Shown: positions 34,041-43,910, numbered from the stretch's first letter. The stretch: DNA of 64,000 bases from CAZOWW01 sp964583765 (GCA_964583765.1 CAZOWW010000004.1:28152-92151), one strand, 5' to 3'. A program made the numbers and translations. Notes: generated by a model from the sequence alone, not told the origin.

Positions 34041-37000
34041 ATGAGTCTGTGTGGCCTGCTCGACGCCCTGCACGGTGACAAGGGCGCGACCGCAGTGGTC
34101 GACGCCGCCGCCTCGGGGGCGGTGCTCGGGGTGGACGTGGTCGCGCCGTCGGGACTACGGCCCGCGGTGATCTCCCTGGTCGCGGCGGACACCCCGCACG
34201 GAGCCGGGCGCACGGTGGTCGCGGTCACCGCGACCGGCCGGGAGTGCGAGGACCTGGCGACCGCCCTGCGGTGCTACCTGCCGGCCGAGGGTGTGGTGGA
34301 GTTCCCGGCCTGGGAGACCCTGCCCCACGAGCGACTGAGCCCGCGTTCGGACACGGTCGGGCGGCGTCTGGCCGCGCTGCGGCGTCTGGCCCATCCGCGG
34401 TCCGATGATCCCGCGGCCGGGCCGGTGCGGGTGCTCGTGGTCCCGGTACGCGCCCTGCTCCAGCCGGTGGTGCGGGGGCTCGGCGACCTGGTCCCGGTCG
34501 GGCTCGCCGCCGGGGACGACGCCGCGCTCGAGCAGGTGGTCGAGGACCTCGTGGCCGCCGCCTACACGCGGGTGGACATGGTCGAGCACCGCGGGGAGTT
34601 CGCGGTGCGTGGCGGCATCCTCGACGTCTTCCCGCCCACGCAGGACCACCCGCTGCGCGTGGAGTTCTGGGGGGACACCGTCGAGGAGGTGCGCTGGTTC
34701 TCGGTGGCCGACCAGCGATCGCTGGAGGTCGCCCCGCAGGGGCTCTGGGCGCCGCCGTGCCGCGAGATCCTGCTCACGGATGCGGTGCGGGCGCGCGCGG
34801 CCGCTCTCGTGGACCGCCTGCCCGGGGTGGCGGACATGCTCGCGAAGATCGCGGAGGGGATCGCCGTCGAGGGCATGGAGTCCCTTGCGCCGGCGCTCGT
34901 GGACGGTCTCGACCCGCTCGTGGACCTCCTGCCCCCGGGCACGCACGTGGTGCTCTGCGATCCCGAGAAGATCCGCACCCGGGCCCACGACCTGCTGCGG
35001 ACCAGTGCCGAGTTCCTCGCCGCGTCCTGGGCCAGCGCCTCGGCCACGGGTGGGGACGCCTCGGCCCCGGTGGACCTGTCGGGGATCGACCTGCAGGCGT
35101 CGGTCGATCTGGAGGCCTCCGCGTACTGGCCCCTGGCCGAGGTGCGGGCCCGGGCCTCCGAGCGGGGTGTGCCGTGGTGGACGGTGAGTCCCCTGGCCCG
35201 GGACGCCGAACTGGGCGACCTGATCGACGTCCGCGACCTGGCGACCGGCGACCTGTCCGAGGTGGTCACGGTCGGGGCCCGCGAACTGCCCGGGTACCGC
35301 GGCGAGACCGAGCGGGCCCTGGACGACCTGCGTCGGTTCACCGCCGGCGGGTGGGTGGTGGTCGCGACCACCGAGGGGCCGGGACCCGCGCGGCGGATGG
35401 TCGACGTCCTCGCCGCCGCCGGGGTGCCCGCCCGGCTCGTGCCGTCGCTGGAGGAACCGCCCGAGCCGGGACTGGTGCACGTCACCACGGCCACGGTGGA
35501 GCACGGTTTCGTCCTGGAGGAACTGCGGCTGGCCCTGCTCACCGAGACCGACATCTCGGGCACCCGCTCGTCGACCAAGGACATGCGCCGGCTGCCGAGC
35601 CGCCGTCGCAACGTCGTGGATCCGTTGCAGTTGCGGCCCGGGGACAATGTGGTGCACGAGCAGCACGGGGTCGGCCGGTTCGTCGAGATGGTCCAGCGGA
35701 CGGTGGGTGGGGCCACCCGCGAGTACCTGGTCATCGAGTACGCCCCGAGCAAGCGTGGCCAGCCCGGGGACCGCCTGTTCGTGCCGAGCGACTCCCTGGA
35801 CCAGGTCACCCGGTACGTGGGCGGGGAACAGCCGTCGCTGAACCGGCTGGGCGGCTCGGACTGGGCCAAGACCAAGGGGCGCGCCCGCAAGGCGGTGCGG
35901 CAGATCGCGGGGGAGCTGATCCGCCTCTACTCGGCCCGGATGGCCTCGTCGGGACACGCCTTCGGTCCCGACACCCCCTGGCAGCAGGAGCTCGAGGACG
36001 CGTTCCCCTACGTGGAGACGCCCGACCAGCTCTCCTGCATCGAGGAGGTCAAGGCCGACATGGAGAAGCCGGTCCCCATGGACCGGCTGGTCTGCGGGGA
36101 CGTCGGCTACGGCAAGACCGAGATCGCCGTCCGGGCCGCGTTCAAGGCGGTGCAGGACGGCCGCCAGGTCGCGGTGCTCGTCCCGACCACGCTGCTGGTG
36201 CAACAGCACCTGGAGACCTTCACCGAGCGGTACCAGAACTTCCCCGTCGTGGTGCGCCCGCTGTCGCGCTTCCAGTCCGACGCCGCGGTGACGGACACCC
36301 TCGACGGCCTGGCCCGGGGCTCGGTGGACGTCGTCATCGGCACCCACCGCCTGCTCTCGGGGGAGGTGCGTTTCCACGACCTCGGCCTGATCGTGGTCGA
36401 CGAGGAGCAGCGCTTCGGCGTCGAGCACAAGGAGAAGTTGAAGCAACTGCGCACGAACGTGGACGTGCTCGCGATGAGCGCCACCCCGATCCCGCGCACG
36501 CTCGAGATGGCGGTGACCGGCATCCGGGAGATGTCCACCCTGGCCACCCCGCCCGAGGAACGCCATCCGGTGCTCACCTTCGTCGGCTCCTACGACGAGC
36601 GGCAGATCGCCGCGGCGATCCGGCGCGAACTGTTGCGTGAGGGCCAGGTGTTCTACGTGCACAACCGGGTCGAGACCATCGACCGGGCCGCGGCGCGTAT
36701 CCGGGAGCTGGTGCCCGAGGCCAGAGTGGCCACGGCGCACGGCAAGATGGGCGAGCACCGGCTGGAACAGGTCATCGTCGACTTCTGGCAGAAGCAGTTC
36801 GACGTCCTGGTCTGCACCACCATCGTGGAGACCGGCCTGGACATCTCCAACGCGAACACCCTCGTCCTGGAGCGGGCCGACATGCTGGGTCTGTCCCAGC
36901 TGCACCAGCTGCGCGGTCGGGTCGGGCGTGGTCGGGAGCGGGCCTATGCCTATTTCCTCTACCCGCCGGAGCGGCCGCTCTCCGAGACCGCGCACGACCG

Positions 37001-37685
37001 GCTGACCACGATCGCCACGCACACCGAGCTGGGAGCCGGGATGCAGGTGGCCCTGAAGGACCTCGAGATCCGCGGCGCGGGCAATCTGCTGGGCGGGGAA
37101 CAGTCCGGGCACATCGCCGGGGTCGGGTTCGACCTGTACGTCCGGCTGGTCGGGGAGGCGGTGGCCGAGTTCCGCGGCGAGGGCCCGGAGGAGACCCCCG
37201 AGGTCAAGATCGAGCTTCCGGTGGACGCACACCTGCCGCACGACTACGTGCCGGGGGAGCGGCTGCGGCTGGAGGCCTACCGCAAGATCGCCGAGATCGG
37301 GTCCGTGGACGGCCTGGAAGCGGTCCGGGCCGAGTTGCTCGACCGGTACGGACCGCTGCCCGAGCCGGTGACGAACCTGCTCGAGGTGGCCCGCTTCCGG
37401 CTGGTCGCCCGGCGGGCGGGGCTCACCGAGGTCAGTGTCCAGGGATCGCAGGTGCGGTTCGCGCCGGTGGAGCTGCGGGACTCGGCGCAGGTACGGCTCC
37501 AACGCCTCTATCCACGCTCTGTGCTCAAGGACACGGTGCACACCCTGCTCGTCCCGCGGCCGACCACGGCGCGGATCGGCGGTCAACCGCTGCGCGACGT
37601 GGAACTCCTCGGTTGGGCGGTGCACCTGGTCGAGGCCGTGATGCTGGACTCGGTCGCGGCCGCGGCGGCGGTCGGTACGCGCTGA
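34041..37685 (+). CDS. mfd: Transcription-repair coupling factor
   Basis: Removes RNA polymerase stalled at DNA lesions and recruits UvrA. 1214 residues, normal length. UvrB-like N-terminal modules (~1-350, with RGGILDVFPP), the RNA-polymerase-interacting CarD-like domain (~530-595, DNVVHEQHGVGRFVEM), the RecG-like translocase with Walker A GDVGYGKTE (~685) and the DEEQ box (~787), then QLRGRVGRGRERAYAY, and the C-terminal TRCF domain (~1050-1200). ATG 34041 follows GGAAGAG. The frame is open further upstream, but that part is Pro/Arg-rich and overlaps the tandem repeat. A lipoprotein and mazG follow, as in other actinobacteria. Confidence 0.97.
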   Translation: MSLCGLLDALHGDKGATAVVDAAASGAVLGVDVVAPSGLRPAVISLVAADTPHGAGRTVVAVTATGRECEDLATALRCYLPAEGVVEFPAWETLPHERLSPRSDTVGRRLAALRRLAHPRSDDPAAGPVRVLVVPVRALLQPVVRGLGDLVPVGLAAGDDAALEQVVEDLVAAAYTRVDMVEHRGEFAVRGGILDVFPPTQDHPLRVEFWGDTVEEVRWFSVADQRSLEVAPQGLWAPPCREILLTDAVRARAAALVDRLPGVADMLAKIAEGIAVEGMESLAPALVDGLDPLVDLLPPGTHVVLCDPEKIRTRAHDLLRTSAEFLAASWASASATGGDASAPVDLSGIDLQASVDLEASAYWPLAEVRARASERGVPWWTVSPLARDAELGDLIDVRDLATGDLSEVVTVGARELPGYRGETERALDDLRRFTAGGWVVVATTEGPGPARRMVDVLAAAGVPARLVPSLEEPPEPGLVHVTTATVEHGFVLEELRLALLTETDISGTRSSTKDMRRLPSRRRNVVDPLQLRPGDNVVHEQHGVGRFVEMVQRTVGGATREYLVIEYAPSKRGQPGDRLFVPSDSLDQVTRYVGGEQPSLNRLGGSDWAKTKGRARKAVRQIAGELIRLYSARMASSGHAFGPDTPWQQELEDAFPYVETPDQLSCIEEVKADMEKPVPMDRLVCGDVGYGKTEIAVRAAFKAVQDGRQVAVLVPTTLLVQQHLETFTERYQNFPVVVRPLSRFQSDAAVTDTLDGLARGSVDVVIGTHRLLSGEVRFHDLGLIVVDEEQRFGVEHKEKLKQLRTNVDVLAMSATPIPRTLEMAVTGIREMSTLATPPEERHPVLTFVGSYDERQIAAAIRRELLREGQVFYVHNRVETIDRAAARIRELVPEARVATAHGKMGEHRLEQVIVDFWQKQFDVLVCTTIVETGLDISNANTLVLERADMLGLSQLHQLRGRVGRGRERAYAYFLYPPERPLSETAHDRLTTIATHTELGAGMQVALKDLEIRGAGNLLGGEQSGHIAGVGFDLYVRLVGEAVAEFRGEGPEETPEVKIELPVDAHLPHDYVPGERLRLEAYRKIAEIGSVDGLEAVRAELLDRYGPLPEPVTNLLEVARFRLVARRAGLTEVSVQGSQVRFAPVELRDSAQVRLQRLYPRSVLKDTVHTLLVPRPTTARIGGQPLRDVELLGWAVHLVEAVMLDSVAAAAAVGTR

Positions 37686-37908
37686 GACGTGTCCCGCGTC
37701 GTGGCCGTGGCCGCCGTCGGCGCGCAGGAGGAGCCGGATACGATGCGGCCATGCTGGCGCGTGCCGGCCAGGGCATCGGACGAGGAAGCTCGCCGCCGGG
37801 CGGGGCCATCGGGTCGGACCCGGTCATCACGACCGAGACCCGCAGGCGTCGACACAGTCAGACCGCACGATCACGTTCCGCCCTGAAGTTCCCATCGAAG
37901 GGACCGTT

Positions 37909-38496
37909 GTGAAGCTCACGTCCGTGAACCGGCGAGGTGCGCTGGCCATGACCGTCCTGGCCACTGCCACCGCCCTGAGCCTGACCGCCTGCAGTGGCCC
38001 GGCCCCGACCGACGCGGCCGCCGTGGTCAAGGGCCACTCCATCAGCGTCAGCGAGGTGCAGAAGGCCGCGGCCGACATCAAGATCTCGATCGGTGGAGAC
38101 GGCACCGTCTCGGAGCCCATCGTGCTCGAGATGCTCGTGCTGGACCCGTTCCTGCAGGACCTGGCCACCAAGTACAACCTGAGCGTGAGCGCCGACGACG
38201 TCAAGAAGGGCTTCAGCGGCAAGCCGGCGAACCCGAGCAAGGGCGCGATCGACGCCATGCACGCCAACATGATCCTCTCGAAGCTCCAGCAGTTGGACGC
38301 CACGAAGGCACAGCAGGCGACCACGGACCTGAAGGCCGCGCTGCAGGACGCCAAGCCGGGCACGATCGTGGTCAACCCGCGATACGGCTCCTTCGACGCC
38401 CACGCCAAGAACTTCAGCCTGACGAACTTCTACGGCCCGGTCACCGAGAACTGGCTCGACACCGCGAACACCGGGGTGCTGAGCGGCCAGCCCTGA
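37909..38496 (+). CDS. SurA N-terminal-like lipoprotein
   Basis: 195 residues. Lipoprotein signal with lipobox LTAC (Cys ~28). The mature part opens AAVVKGHSISVSEVQKAAAD, the pattern of the SurA/PrsA N-terminal chaperone domain, followed by helices; the parvulin-type PPIase domain of true SurA/PrsA is absent. Likely an extracytoplasmic chaperone-like lipoprotein. GTG 37909 follows GAAGGGA. Its place directly after mfd and before mazG matches the usual actinobacterial neighbourhood, apart from the inserted xylanase gene. Confidence 0.8.
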   Translation: MKLTSVNRRGALAMTVLATATALSLTACSGPAPTDAAAVVKGHSISVSEVQKAAADIKISIGGDGTVSEPIVLEMLVLDPFLQDLATKYNLSVSADDVKKGFSGKPANPSKGAIDAMHANMILSKLQQLDATKAQQATTDLKAALQDAKPGTIVVNPRYGSFDAHAKNFSLTNFYGPVTENWLDTANTGVLSGQP

Positions 38497-38541
38497 TCAC
38501 TCACGATCCGGGCCGGGCACGCCCCGGCCATGATCGACGGC

Positions 38542-38575
38542 GGACCCCGGGATCTCCCGGGGTCCGTCCCGTTTT
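38542..38575 (+). terminator. Intrinsic terminator after the SurA-like lipoprotein gene
   Basis: GGACCCCGG (38542-38550) pairs with CCGGGGTCC (38557-38565), 6-nt loop, followed by GTCCCGTTTT. One of the few hairpins in the window with a T-run. Confidence 0.85.
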
Positions 38576-38814
38576 GGTACGGCAGCCTCCCGCCCGGTTC
38601 CGGCGCGGCAAGCTCACCGTCCGCGTTGCCGGTGCAGCAGCCTCCCCGTCCGGGGGTGGAGCGGCCCGGCGGATCCCGGGCGCCCCTGCCGTTCCGGTAT
38701 TCCGGCGGAGGAGGCGCGGAAGCAGCCGGCGCACGGTGCGGAACCGTCTGCTGACCCGCTGCTGATACTCCTGGTCTCCCGCCCGTGAGCTCGTCGAATC
38801 TGCCGCGCGCGGTG

Positions 38815-38844
38815 TTGACGGCGGCGCCGGGCGACTCCTACTGT
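38815..38844 (+). promoter_or_regulatory. Xylanase promoter
   Basis: TTGACG (38815-38820), 18-bp spacer, TACTGT (38839-38844): a good match to the housekeeping sigma consensus TTGAC-N17/18-TANNNT, and the best promoter in the window. Transcription should start near 38851, leaving a ~200-nt leader. Confidence 0.65.
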
Positions 38845-38870
38845 CTGCCGACGAAAACAATGGACACCAA

Positions 38871-38899
38871 GGCGAAATACTTTCGCCCACCTGGGTGGG
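38871..38899. promoter_or_regulatory. Operator-like inverted repeats in the xylanase leader
   Basis: GGCGAAA-TAC-TTTCGCC (38871-38887) has perfect 7-bp arms; a second repeat, CCCACC-TG-GGTGGG (38886-38899), abuts it. The first contains CGAA/TTCG half-sites like those I recall for LacI-type regulators of actinobacterial xylan genes. Its place ~20 bp after the predicted start site suits repression. Confidence 0.5.
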
Positions 38900-39049
38900 G
38901 CTCCTCTGTGACGGCGGTCAGCCCTCGAAGACCGCCCTCCTGTCGCCCCATTCACCGTGACACATGGTCACGGTGCGGACCACGGTCGCCCGCCGTGGCC
39001 GCCTCACCCGGCCGCGTCCCTCCGCGGCTGCCTCCCAAGGAGTACATGC

Positions 39050-40576
39050 ATGTCTCGCACGATCCTGAACCGCCGCCGCGCGACCAGCCTGTTGGCTGTC
39101 GGCGCAGTGGTCCTCGCAGGCTCGGTGGTTTCCGCCGGTCAGGCGCACGCCTCCTCCGGGCTCGCTGCGGCGGCCGAGGCCAGCGGTCGGTACTTCGGCT
39201 CGGCCACGGACAACCCGGAGCTCAGCGACTCGGCCTACGTGTCCATCCTGACCGGTGGTGAGTTCGATCTCACGACGCCGGGCAACTCGATGAAGTGGGA
39301 CACGATCGAGCCCAGCCAGAACTCGTTCAGCTTCACCAAGGGCGACGCCGTCCTCAGCCTGGCGCAGGGCGCCAACATGAAGGTGCGTGGCCACAACCTG
39401 GTCTGGCACAGCCAGCTGCCGAGCTGGGTGTCGAGCCTGCCCACCTCCCAGGTGCAGGCGGCCATGGAGAACCACATCACCACCGAGGTGACCCACTACA
39501 AGGGCAAGCTCTACGCCTGGGACGTGGTCAACGAGCCGTTCGACGACAGCGGCAACTACCGCACCGACGCCTTCTACAACGCCATGGGTTCGGGCTACAT
39601 CGCCGACGCGCTCAAGACCGCGCACGCGGCCGACCCGAGCGCCAAGCTGTACCTCAACGACTACAACATCGAGGGCCAGGGCGCCAAGGCCGACGCCATG
39701 TACAACCTGGTCAAGTCCCTGAAGGCCGACGGCGTCCCGATCGACGGCGTGGGCTTCGAGAGCCACCTGGCCATCCAGTACGGCTTCCCGTACAACATGC
39801 AGGCGAACATGCAGCGTTTCGCCGACCTCGGCGTGGACGTCGCCCTCACCGAGCTCGACGTGCGGATGCAACTGCCCGAGACCTCGGACAAGGACGCCAC
39901 CCAGCTCTCCTACTACACCCAGGCGGTCAAGGCCTGCATGGGCGTCACCCGGTGCGTGGGCGTGGAGATCTGGGACTACACCGACAAGTACTCCTGGGTG
40001 CCCAGCACCTTCAACGGCGAGGGCGTGCCGCTTCCGTGGGACTCGAACCTGCAGAAGAAGACCACCCTGTACAACGCCATCCTGAGCGCCCTCGGGACGA
40101 CGCCCACGACGACGACCACGACCACGACGAAGCCCGTCACGACCACGACCACGACGAAGCCCGTCACAACCACGACCACGACGAAGCCCGTCACGACGAC
40201 GACCACCACGACGACGAAGCCCGTCACCACGACGACCACCACGAAGCCGGTCACCACGACCACCACGAGCGGTGGCACGGGCAAGGCCTGCACGGCGGCC
40301 TTCGCGCTGTCGAGCTCGTGGAGCGGCGGTTTCGTGGCCAGCGTGAACGTGACCGCGGGGAGTTCCGCGATCTCCGGCTGGAAGGTGACGCTGAACCTGC
40401 CCAGCGGGGCGTCGATCAACAACCTGTGGAGCGGGGTCAACACCGGGACGAGCGGCACCGTGACCGTGGCCAATGCGGCCTACAACGGCACCCTCGGCGC
40501 GGCCCAGACCACCAACTTCGGGTTCGTCGGCAACGGTTCCGGCACCGGCACCACGGTGTCCTGCACCGCCAGCTGA
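39050..40576 (+). CDS. Secreted GH10 endo-1,4-beta-xylanase with CBM2
   Basis: Cleaves xylan outside the cell. 508 residues from ATG 39050 (AAGGAG 7 nt upstream). Signal peptide ~1-38 (ends GQAHA). GH10 domain ~45-345 with VRGHNLVWHSQLPSW, the acid/base E162 in WDVVNEPF, the nucleophile E268 in ALTELDVRM and VEIWDYTDKYSW. A Thr-rich linker with five KPV(T)n units (~350-408) leads to a CBM2 (~412-508; Cys near each end, conserved Trp in SSWSGGF, SGWKV and NLWSG) expected to bind cellulose or xylan. Its own promoter, operator and leader suggest separate induction. It sits between surA-like and mazG, where no such gene is usual. Confidence 0.95.
   Translation: MSRTILNRRRATSLLAVGAVVLAGSVVSAGQAHASSGLAAAAEASGRYFGSATDNPELSDSAYVSILTGGEFDLTTPGNSMKWDTIEPSQNSFSFTKGDAVLSLAQGANMKVRGHNLVWHSQLPSWVSSLPTSQVQAAMENHITTEVTHYKGKLYAWDVVNEPFDDSGNYRTDAFYNAMGSGYIADALKTAHAADPSAKLYLNDYNIEGQGAKADAMYNLVKSLKADGVPIDGVGFESHLAIQYGFPYNMQANMQRFADLGVDVALTELDVRMQLPETSDKDATQLSYYTQAVKACMGVTRCVGVEIWDYTDKYSWVPSTFNGEGVPLPWDSNLQKKTTLYNAILSALGTTPTTTTTTTTKPVTTTTTTKPVTTTTTTKPVTTTTTTTTKPVTTTTTTKPVTTTTTSGGTGKACTAAFALSSSWSGGFVASVNVTAGSSAISGWKVTLNLPSGASINNLWSGVNTGTSGTVTVANAAYNGTLGAAQTTNFGFVGNGSGTGTTVSCTAS
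40126..40271 (+). repeat. 27-bp tandem repeats encoding the xylanase Thr linker
   Basis: Five units beginning AAGCC at 40130, 40157, 40184, 40217 and 40244 encode KPVTTTTTT (one unit two residues longer). ACG/ACC alternation keeps DNA identity high, so the linker is likely to vary in length by slippage. Confidence 0.9.
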
Positions 40577-40609
40577 ACCGTCGTCCTGCACCACCGGCTG
40601 ATCCTCCGA

Positions 40610-40655
40610 GCCCGGCCGGGCAGCGAGGGCCCTGCGCCCGCGCTCCCGGCCGGGC
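40610..40655 (+). terminator. Palindromic repeat after the xylanase gene
   Basis: GCCCGGCCGGG (40610-40620) and CCCGGCCGGGC (40645-40655) can pair over 11 bp around a 24-nt loop. No T-run. Confidence 0.5.
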
Positions 40656-40830
40656 AGGGGATCCCGAACTGGTCCGGCCGGACCTGGCCCCGACCGGATC
40701 ACCGACCCCGGGCGTGGAGACCTTCGTGGCCTCCGCGCGCGGGGTCGTGTCATGTCCGGGGAAGGGCTGGTTGTCCGGGGACGGGGCGGGCGCCAGGGCG
40801 CGGGTGACGTGCCTGTGGTAGGGATCGGCC

Positions 40831-41862
40831 ATGACGAATGACGCTGCCGCCGAGGACGCCATCGACGAGGCCGAGGACGGGCCGGTGCCCGAGGAGGGCC
40901 GGATCGCGCTGGTGCTGACCAGCCCTCGGGTGGCCGTGGGGCTGCTCGGTTGGCATGCCTGGAGCGTCCTGCGCTCGGCCGACGCCGTGTTCGCGGCGGA
41001 CCTCGATCCCGCCTGGCAGGAGGCCCTGGCCGAGGCCGGCGTGGTCGCCGAGGACCTGATCGCGGAGCCGGTGGCCCGGCGTGCCGGACAGCTGGTGGCC
41101 GGGGCGGACGGCGGCCGGCTCGTGGCCTGGTTCGGTTCCCCGGACGGCGATCCCGGGTTGACCGACGCCCTGGCCGAGCACCTGTCCCGGCGTGCCATCC
41201 AGGGCTCGCCCCCCGAGATCGAGGTGATCACCGGATCCCACGACATCGAGGGAGCGCGGCTGCTGGACCTCGTCTCCGTCATGGACCAACTGCGCTCACC
41301 CGGCGGATGCCCCTGGGACGCGGAGCAGACCCACACCTCGCTGCTGCCCTACCTGCTCGAGGAGACCCATGAGGTGATGGAGGCCATCGAGGCCGGCGAC
41401 CGCGGGCACCTCCGCGAGGAGTTGGGCGACCTGCTGCTCCAGGTCGTGTTCCACGCCCGGGTGGCCCAGGAGGATCCGCAGGATCCGTTCGGGGTGGACG
41501 AGGTGGCCGGCGGGATCGTCGAGAAGCTGGTCCGGCGACACCCGCACGTCTTCGCCGGCGCCCACGTCGAGACGGCCGACGACGTCGAGCACGTCTGGGA
41601 ACAGGCGAAGGCGGCGGAGAAGGGGCGCACCGGCGTCCAGGAGGGGATCCCGGCGGGGTTGCCGGCCCTGGCCCGTACCCAGAAACTGCTGGACCGGCTG
41701 GAGCGCGCCGGCCGGCTGCGGGACGGCTGGTTGGAGGAGGCCGCCGGCGGGGACGCCGTGCTCGCGGACCTGCTGGCCGCGGTCCGTGCCGCCCGCACGG
41801 TCGGGGTGGACGCCGAGGCCACACTGCGTGCCGCGGGGGCCCGGCTCGCCGTCCTGGAGTGA
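40831..41862 (+). CDS. mazG: MazG-family nucleoside triphosphate pyrophosphohydrolase
   Basis: Hydrolyses (d)NTPs to NMP and PPi, a house-cleaning role. 343 residues. An N-terminal ~130-residue region resembles a decayed tetrapyrrole-methylase domain, as in mycobacterial MazG. The MazG domain (~150-320) has VMDQLRSPGGCPWDAEQTH and the metal-binding EETHEVMEAIEAGDRGHL with REELGDLLLQVVFHARVA. ATG 40831 lies 7 nt after TAGGGAT, so the transcript may be leaderless. Place downstream of mfd is conserved. Confidence 0.94.
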   Translation: MTNDAAAEDAIDEAEDGPVPEEGRIALVLTSPRVAVGLLGWHAWSVLRSADAVFAADLDPAWQEALAEAGVVAEDLIAEPVARRAGQLVAGADGGRLVAWFGSPDGDPGLTDALAEHLSRRAIQGSPPEIEVITGSHDIEGARLLDLVSVMDQLRSPGGCPWDAEQTHTSLLPYLLEETHEVMEAIEAGDRGHLREELGDLLLQVVFHARVAQEDPQDPFGVDEVAGGIVEKLVRRHPHVFAGAHVETADDVEHVWEQAKAAEKGRTGVQEGIPAGLPALARTQKLLDRLERAGRLRDGWLEEAAGGDAVLADLLAAVRAARTVGVDAEATLRAAGARLAVLE

Positions 41863-41984
41863 ACTTCCGGACGGGGACCATGATCCTGGCAGCGGGGTCC
41901 GCGCCCTGACCCGGGGCGACGGCGTGCCCGCTCCTGGGGGCGACGGCCCTGCTCATGGGTCCGTGGTGCGGCACGATAGGAGCT

Positions 41985-43661
41985 GTGACCCCCACCGATC
42001 CGACCGAGACGCCACGGTTCCGGCAGATCGCCGAGCGCGTACTGGACGCTCTTCTCGAGAGCGCCCCGGAAGAGGCCACCCAGCTGGGGGACCACCGTTT
42101 CGACGACCGGTTCGCCGACCTGTCCGAGCAGGGTGTGCGTGAACGGGCGTCGGTGCTCCACGAGGCGCTCTCGGCCCTGGACGAGGTGGACGACACGGTG
42201 CTGGGGGACGGCGACGGGGTCGACCTGGAGATCCTGCGGACCGTCGTGGCCAGGGAACTGTGGTCGGCGACCCAGTTGCGCCCGCACGAGCGCGATCCGC
42301 TGCGCCACCTGCCGGGTGAGGGGATCTACCCGCTGCTCGTGCGGGAGATCGGGGAACCGGGGGACCGGCTGCGGGCGCTGGCCGCCCGCCTGGACGCGGT
42401 GCCCGCCCGGCTGGAGACGGCGCGCCGGGTGCTGCACGACATGGCCCGGGTGCACGTGGAGACGGCGATCGGCCAGGCCCAGGGCCTGATCGGCATGCTC
42501 GACGACGAGCTCCCCGCGCTGCTCGCGAAGGAGCCGGCCCTGGCCGGTGAGGTGGGGGCGGCGCGCGGGGTGGCCGTGCGGGCCCTGGAACGGCACGTGG
42601 CGTGGCTGCGGGAACAGCTGCCCGAGGCCACCGCGGACCCCCGGCTCGGGGCGGAGAACTACGCCGCGCGCCTGTGGTACACGCTCGATACGGAGATCAC
42701 CCCGGACGCGTTGCTGACGCGGGCGGAGTGTGACCTGCAGGCGGTGGAGGAGCAGATCGCCGAATTCGCCTCCCGTCTGGATCGCCGTCCGGTGTACGCA
42801 GGACAGGTGCGAGCGGTGCTCGGACGCCTGGCCGCCGAGGAGCCCGTGGACGACACGACGATTCTCGGACTCTGCGAGCGCACGCTCGACCGGCTGACCG
42901 CTCGCGTGCGGGAGCTGGACCTGGTGACCGTGCCGGACGTGCCGGTCCGGATCGCGGTCATGCCGCCGTCCCGTCGTGGGGTGGCCGTGGCCTACTGCGA
43001 CCCGCCCGGGCCGCTCGAACCGCCTGCCGCGCAGGGGCCGGGCCCGACGTTGTTCGCGGTCTCACCCACTCCGCCGGACTGGTCGCCGGAGCGGGTGGCC
43101 TCCTTCTACCGCGAGTACAACGGGCACATGCTGCGGACCCTCGTCGCGCACGAGGCCATGCCGGGACACCTGCTGCAACTTGCCCACGCCGCGGGGTACC
43201 GGGCCGGTACCCGGGTCCGGGCCGCCACGCTGAGCCAGGTCTTCGTCGAGGGTTGGGCGGTCTACGCCGAGGAACTCCTGGCCCAGGCCGGTCTGGGCGG
43301 GTCCGCGGCCGAGGACGACGCGCTGCGGGTGCAGCAGCTCAAGATGCAACTGCGCTCGACCATCAACGCGATCCTCGACGTGCGGGTCCACGCGCGGGGG
43401 ATGACCGAGGACGAGGCGCTGACGCTCATGCGCGAGCGCGGCCACCAGGAGGAGGGCGAGGCGGTCGGCAAGTGGCGCCGCGCGCTGCTCACTTCGGCAC
43501 AGCTGTCGACGTACTACGTCGGGTACCACGCCGTGCGCACGGTCGTGGACGATCTGCACTCCGCGGAGCCGTTCACCGGGCGCCGCGACGTGCACGACCG
43601 CGTGCTCTCCTTCGGCTCCCCGCCGCCGCGGCACCTGCGCACGCTGCTCGGCCTGGCCTGA
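41985..43661 (+). CDS. DUF885-family putative metallohydrolase
   Basis: 558 residues. Family role unproven, thought to be peptidase-like. The zinc-type motif HEAMPGH starts at H389 (LVAHEAMPGHLLQLAHA), followed by VEGWAVYAEELLAQAG and the C-terminal LLTSAQLSTYYVGY, all typical of DUF885. No signal peptide, so cytoplasmic. GTG 41985 lies almost on top of AGGAG, and a -10-like GATAGG just upstream suggests a leaderless or near-leaderless start; an upstream in-frame start at 41955 looks less likely. It stands between mazG and the second surface-protein pair. Confidence 0.88.
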   Translation: MTPTDPTETPRFRQIAERVLDALLESAPEEATQLGDHRFDDRFADLSEQGVRERASVLHEALSALDEVDDTVLGDGDGVDLEILRTVVARELWSATQLRPHERDPLRHLPGEGIYPLLVREIGEPGDRLRALAARLDAVPARLETARRVLHDMARVHVETAIGQAQGLIGMLDDELPALLAKEPALAGEVGAARGVAVRALERHVAWLREQLPEATADPRLGAENYAARLWYTLDTEITPDALLTRAECDLQAVEEQIAEFASRLDRRPVYAGQVRAVLGRLAAEEPVDDTTILGLCERTLDRLTARVRELDLVTVPDVPVRIAVMPPSRRGVAVAYCDPPGPLEPPAAQGPGPTLFAVSPTPPDWSPERVASFYREYNGHMLRTLVAHEAMPGHLLQLAHAAGYRAGTRVRAATLSQVFVEGWAVYAEELLAQAGLGGSAAEDDALRVQQLKMQLRSTINAILDVRVHARGMTEDEALTLMRERGHQEEGEAVGKWRRALLTSAQLSTYYVGYHAVRTVVDDLHSAEPFTGRRDVHDRVLSFGSPPPRHLRTLLGLA

Positions 43662-43910
43662 GCCGGGCCGGGGACCTCTCTCTCCCCCTGGACGAGACTC
43701 CCTCCGCACCCCGACGGTGGGCTCGGCCTCTCGGGCGCCGGAACGCTGGGCTCGTTCCCTCAGGGCCCGGCCGCCCCTCGGGTGTTCGGGGGATGCCGTC
43801 CGCCCAGGTGGTGGACATCCCGGGATCGATCGGAGGGGACGGCGGATCGGGGCTCAAGTCCGGCGGTTCGGGTGCCGATGCACACAGAACCGACGGAGGG
43901 AGTACCGATC

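Larger units (their letters stand above)
38497..39049. other. Intergenic region: terminator of the lipoprotein gene and promoter of the xylanase gene
   Basis: 553 bp without a credible gene. It holds the terminator at 38542-38575, the promoter at 38815-38844 and the inverted repeats at 38871-38899, listed separately. Nothing else is evident. Confidence 0.6.

Noticed and set aside
38501..38890. Minus-strand frame between the lipoprotein and xylanase genes
   Set aside because: It overlaps the terminator and promoter of flanking genes and encodes a Ser/Arg/Pro-rich product.
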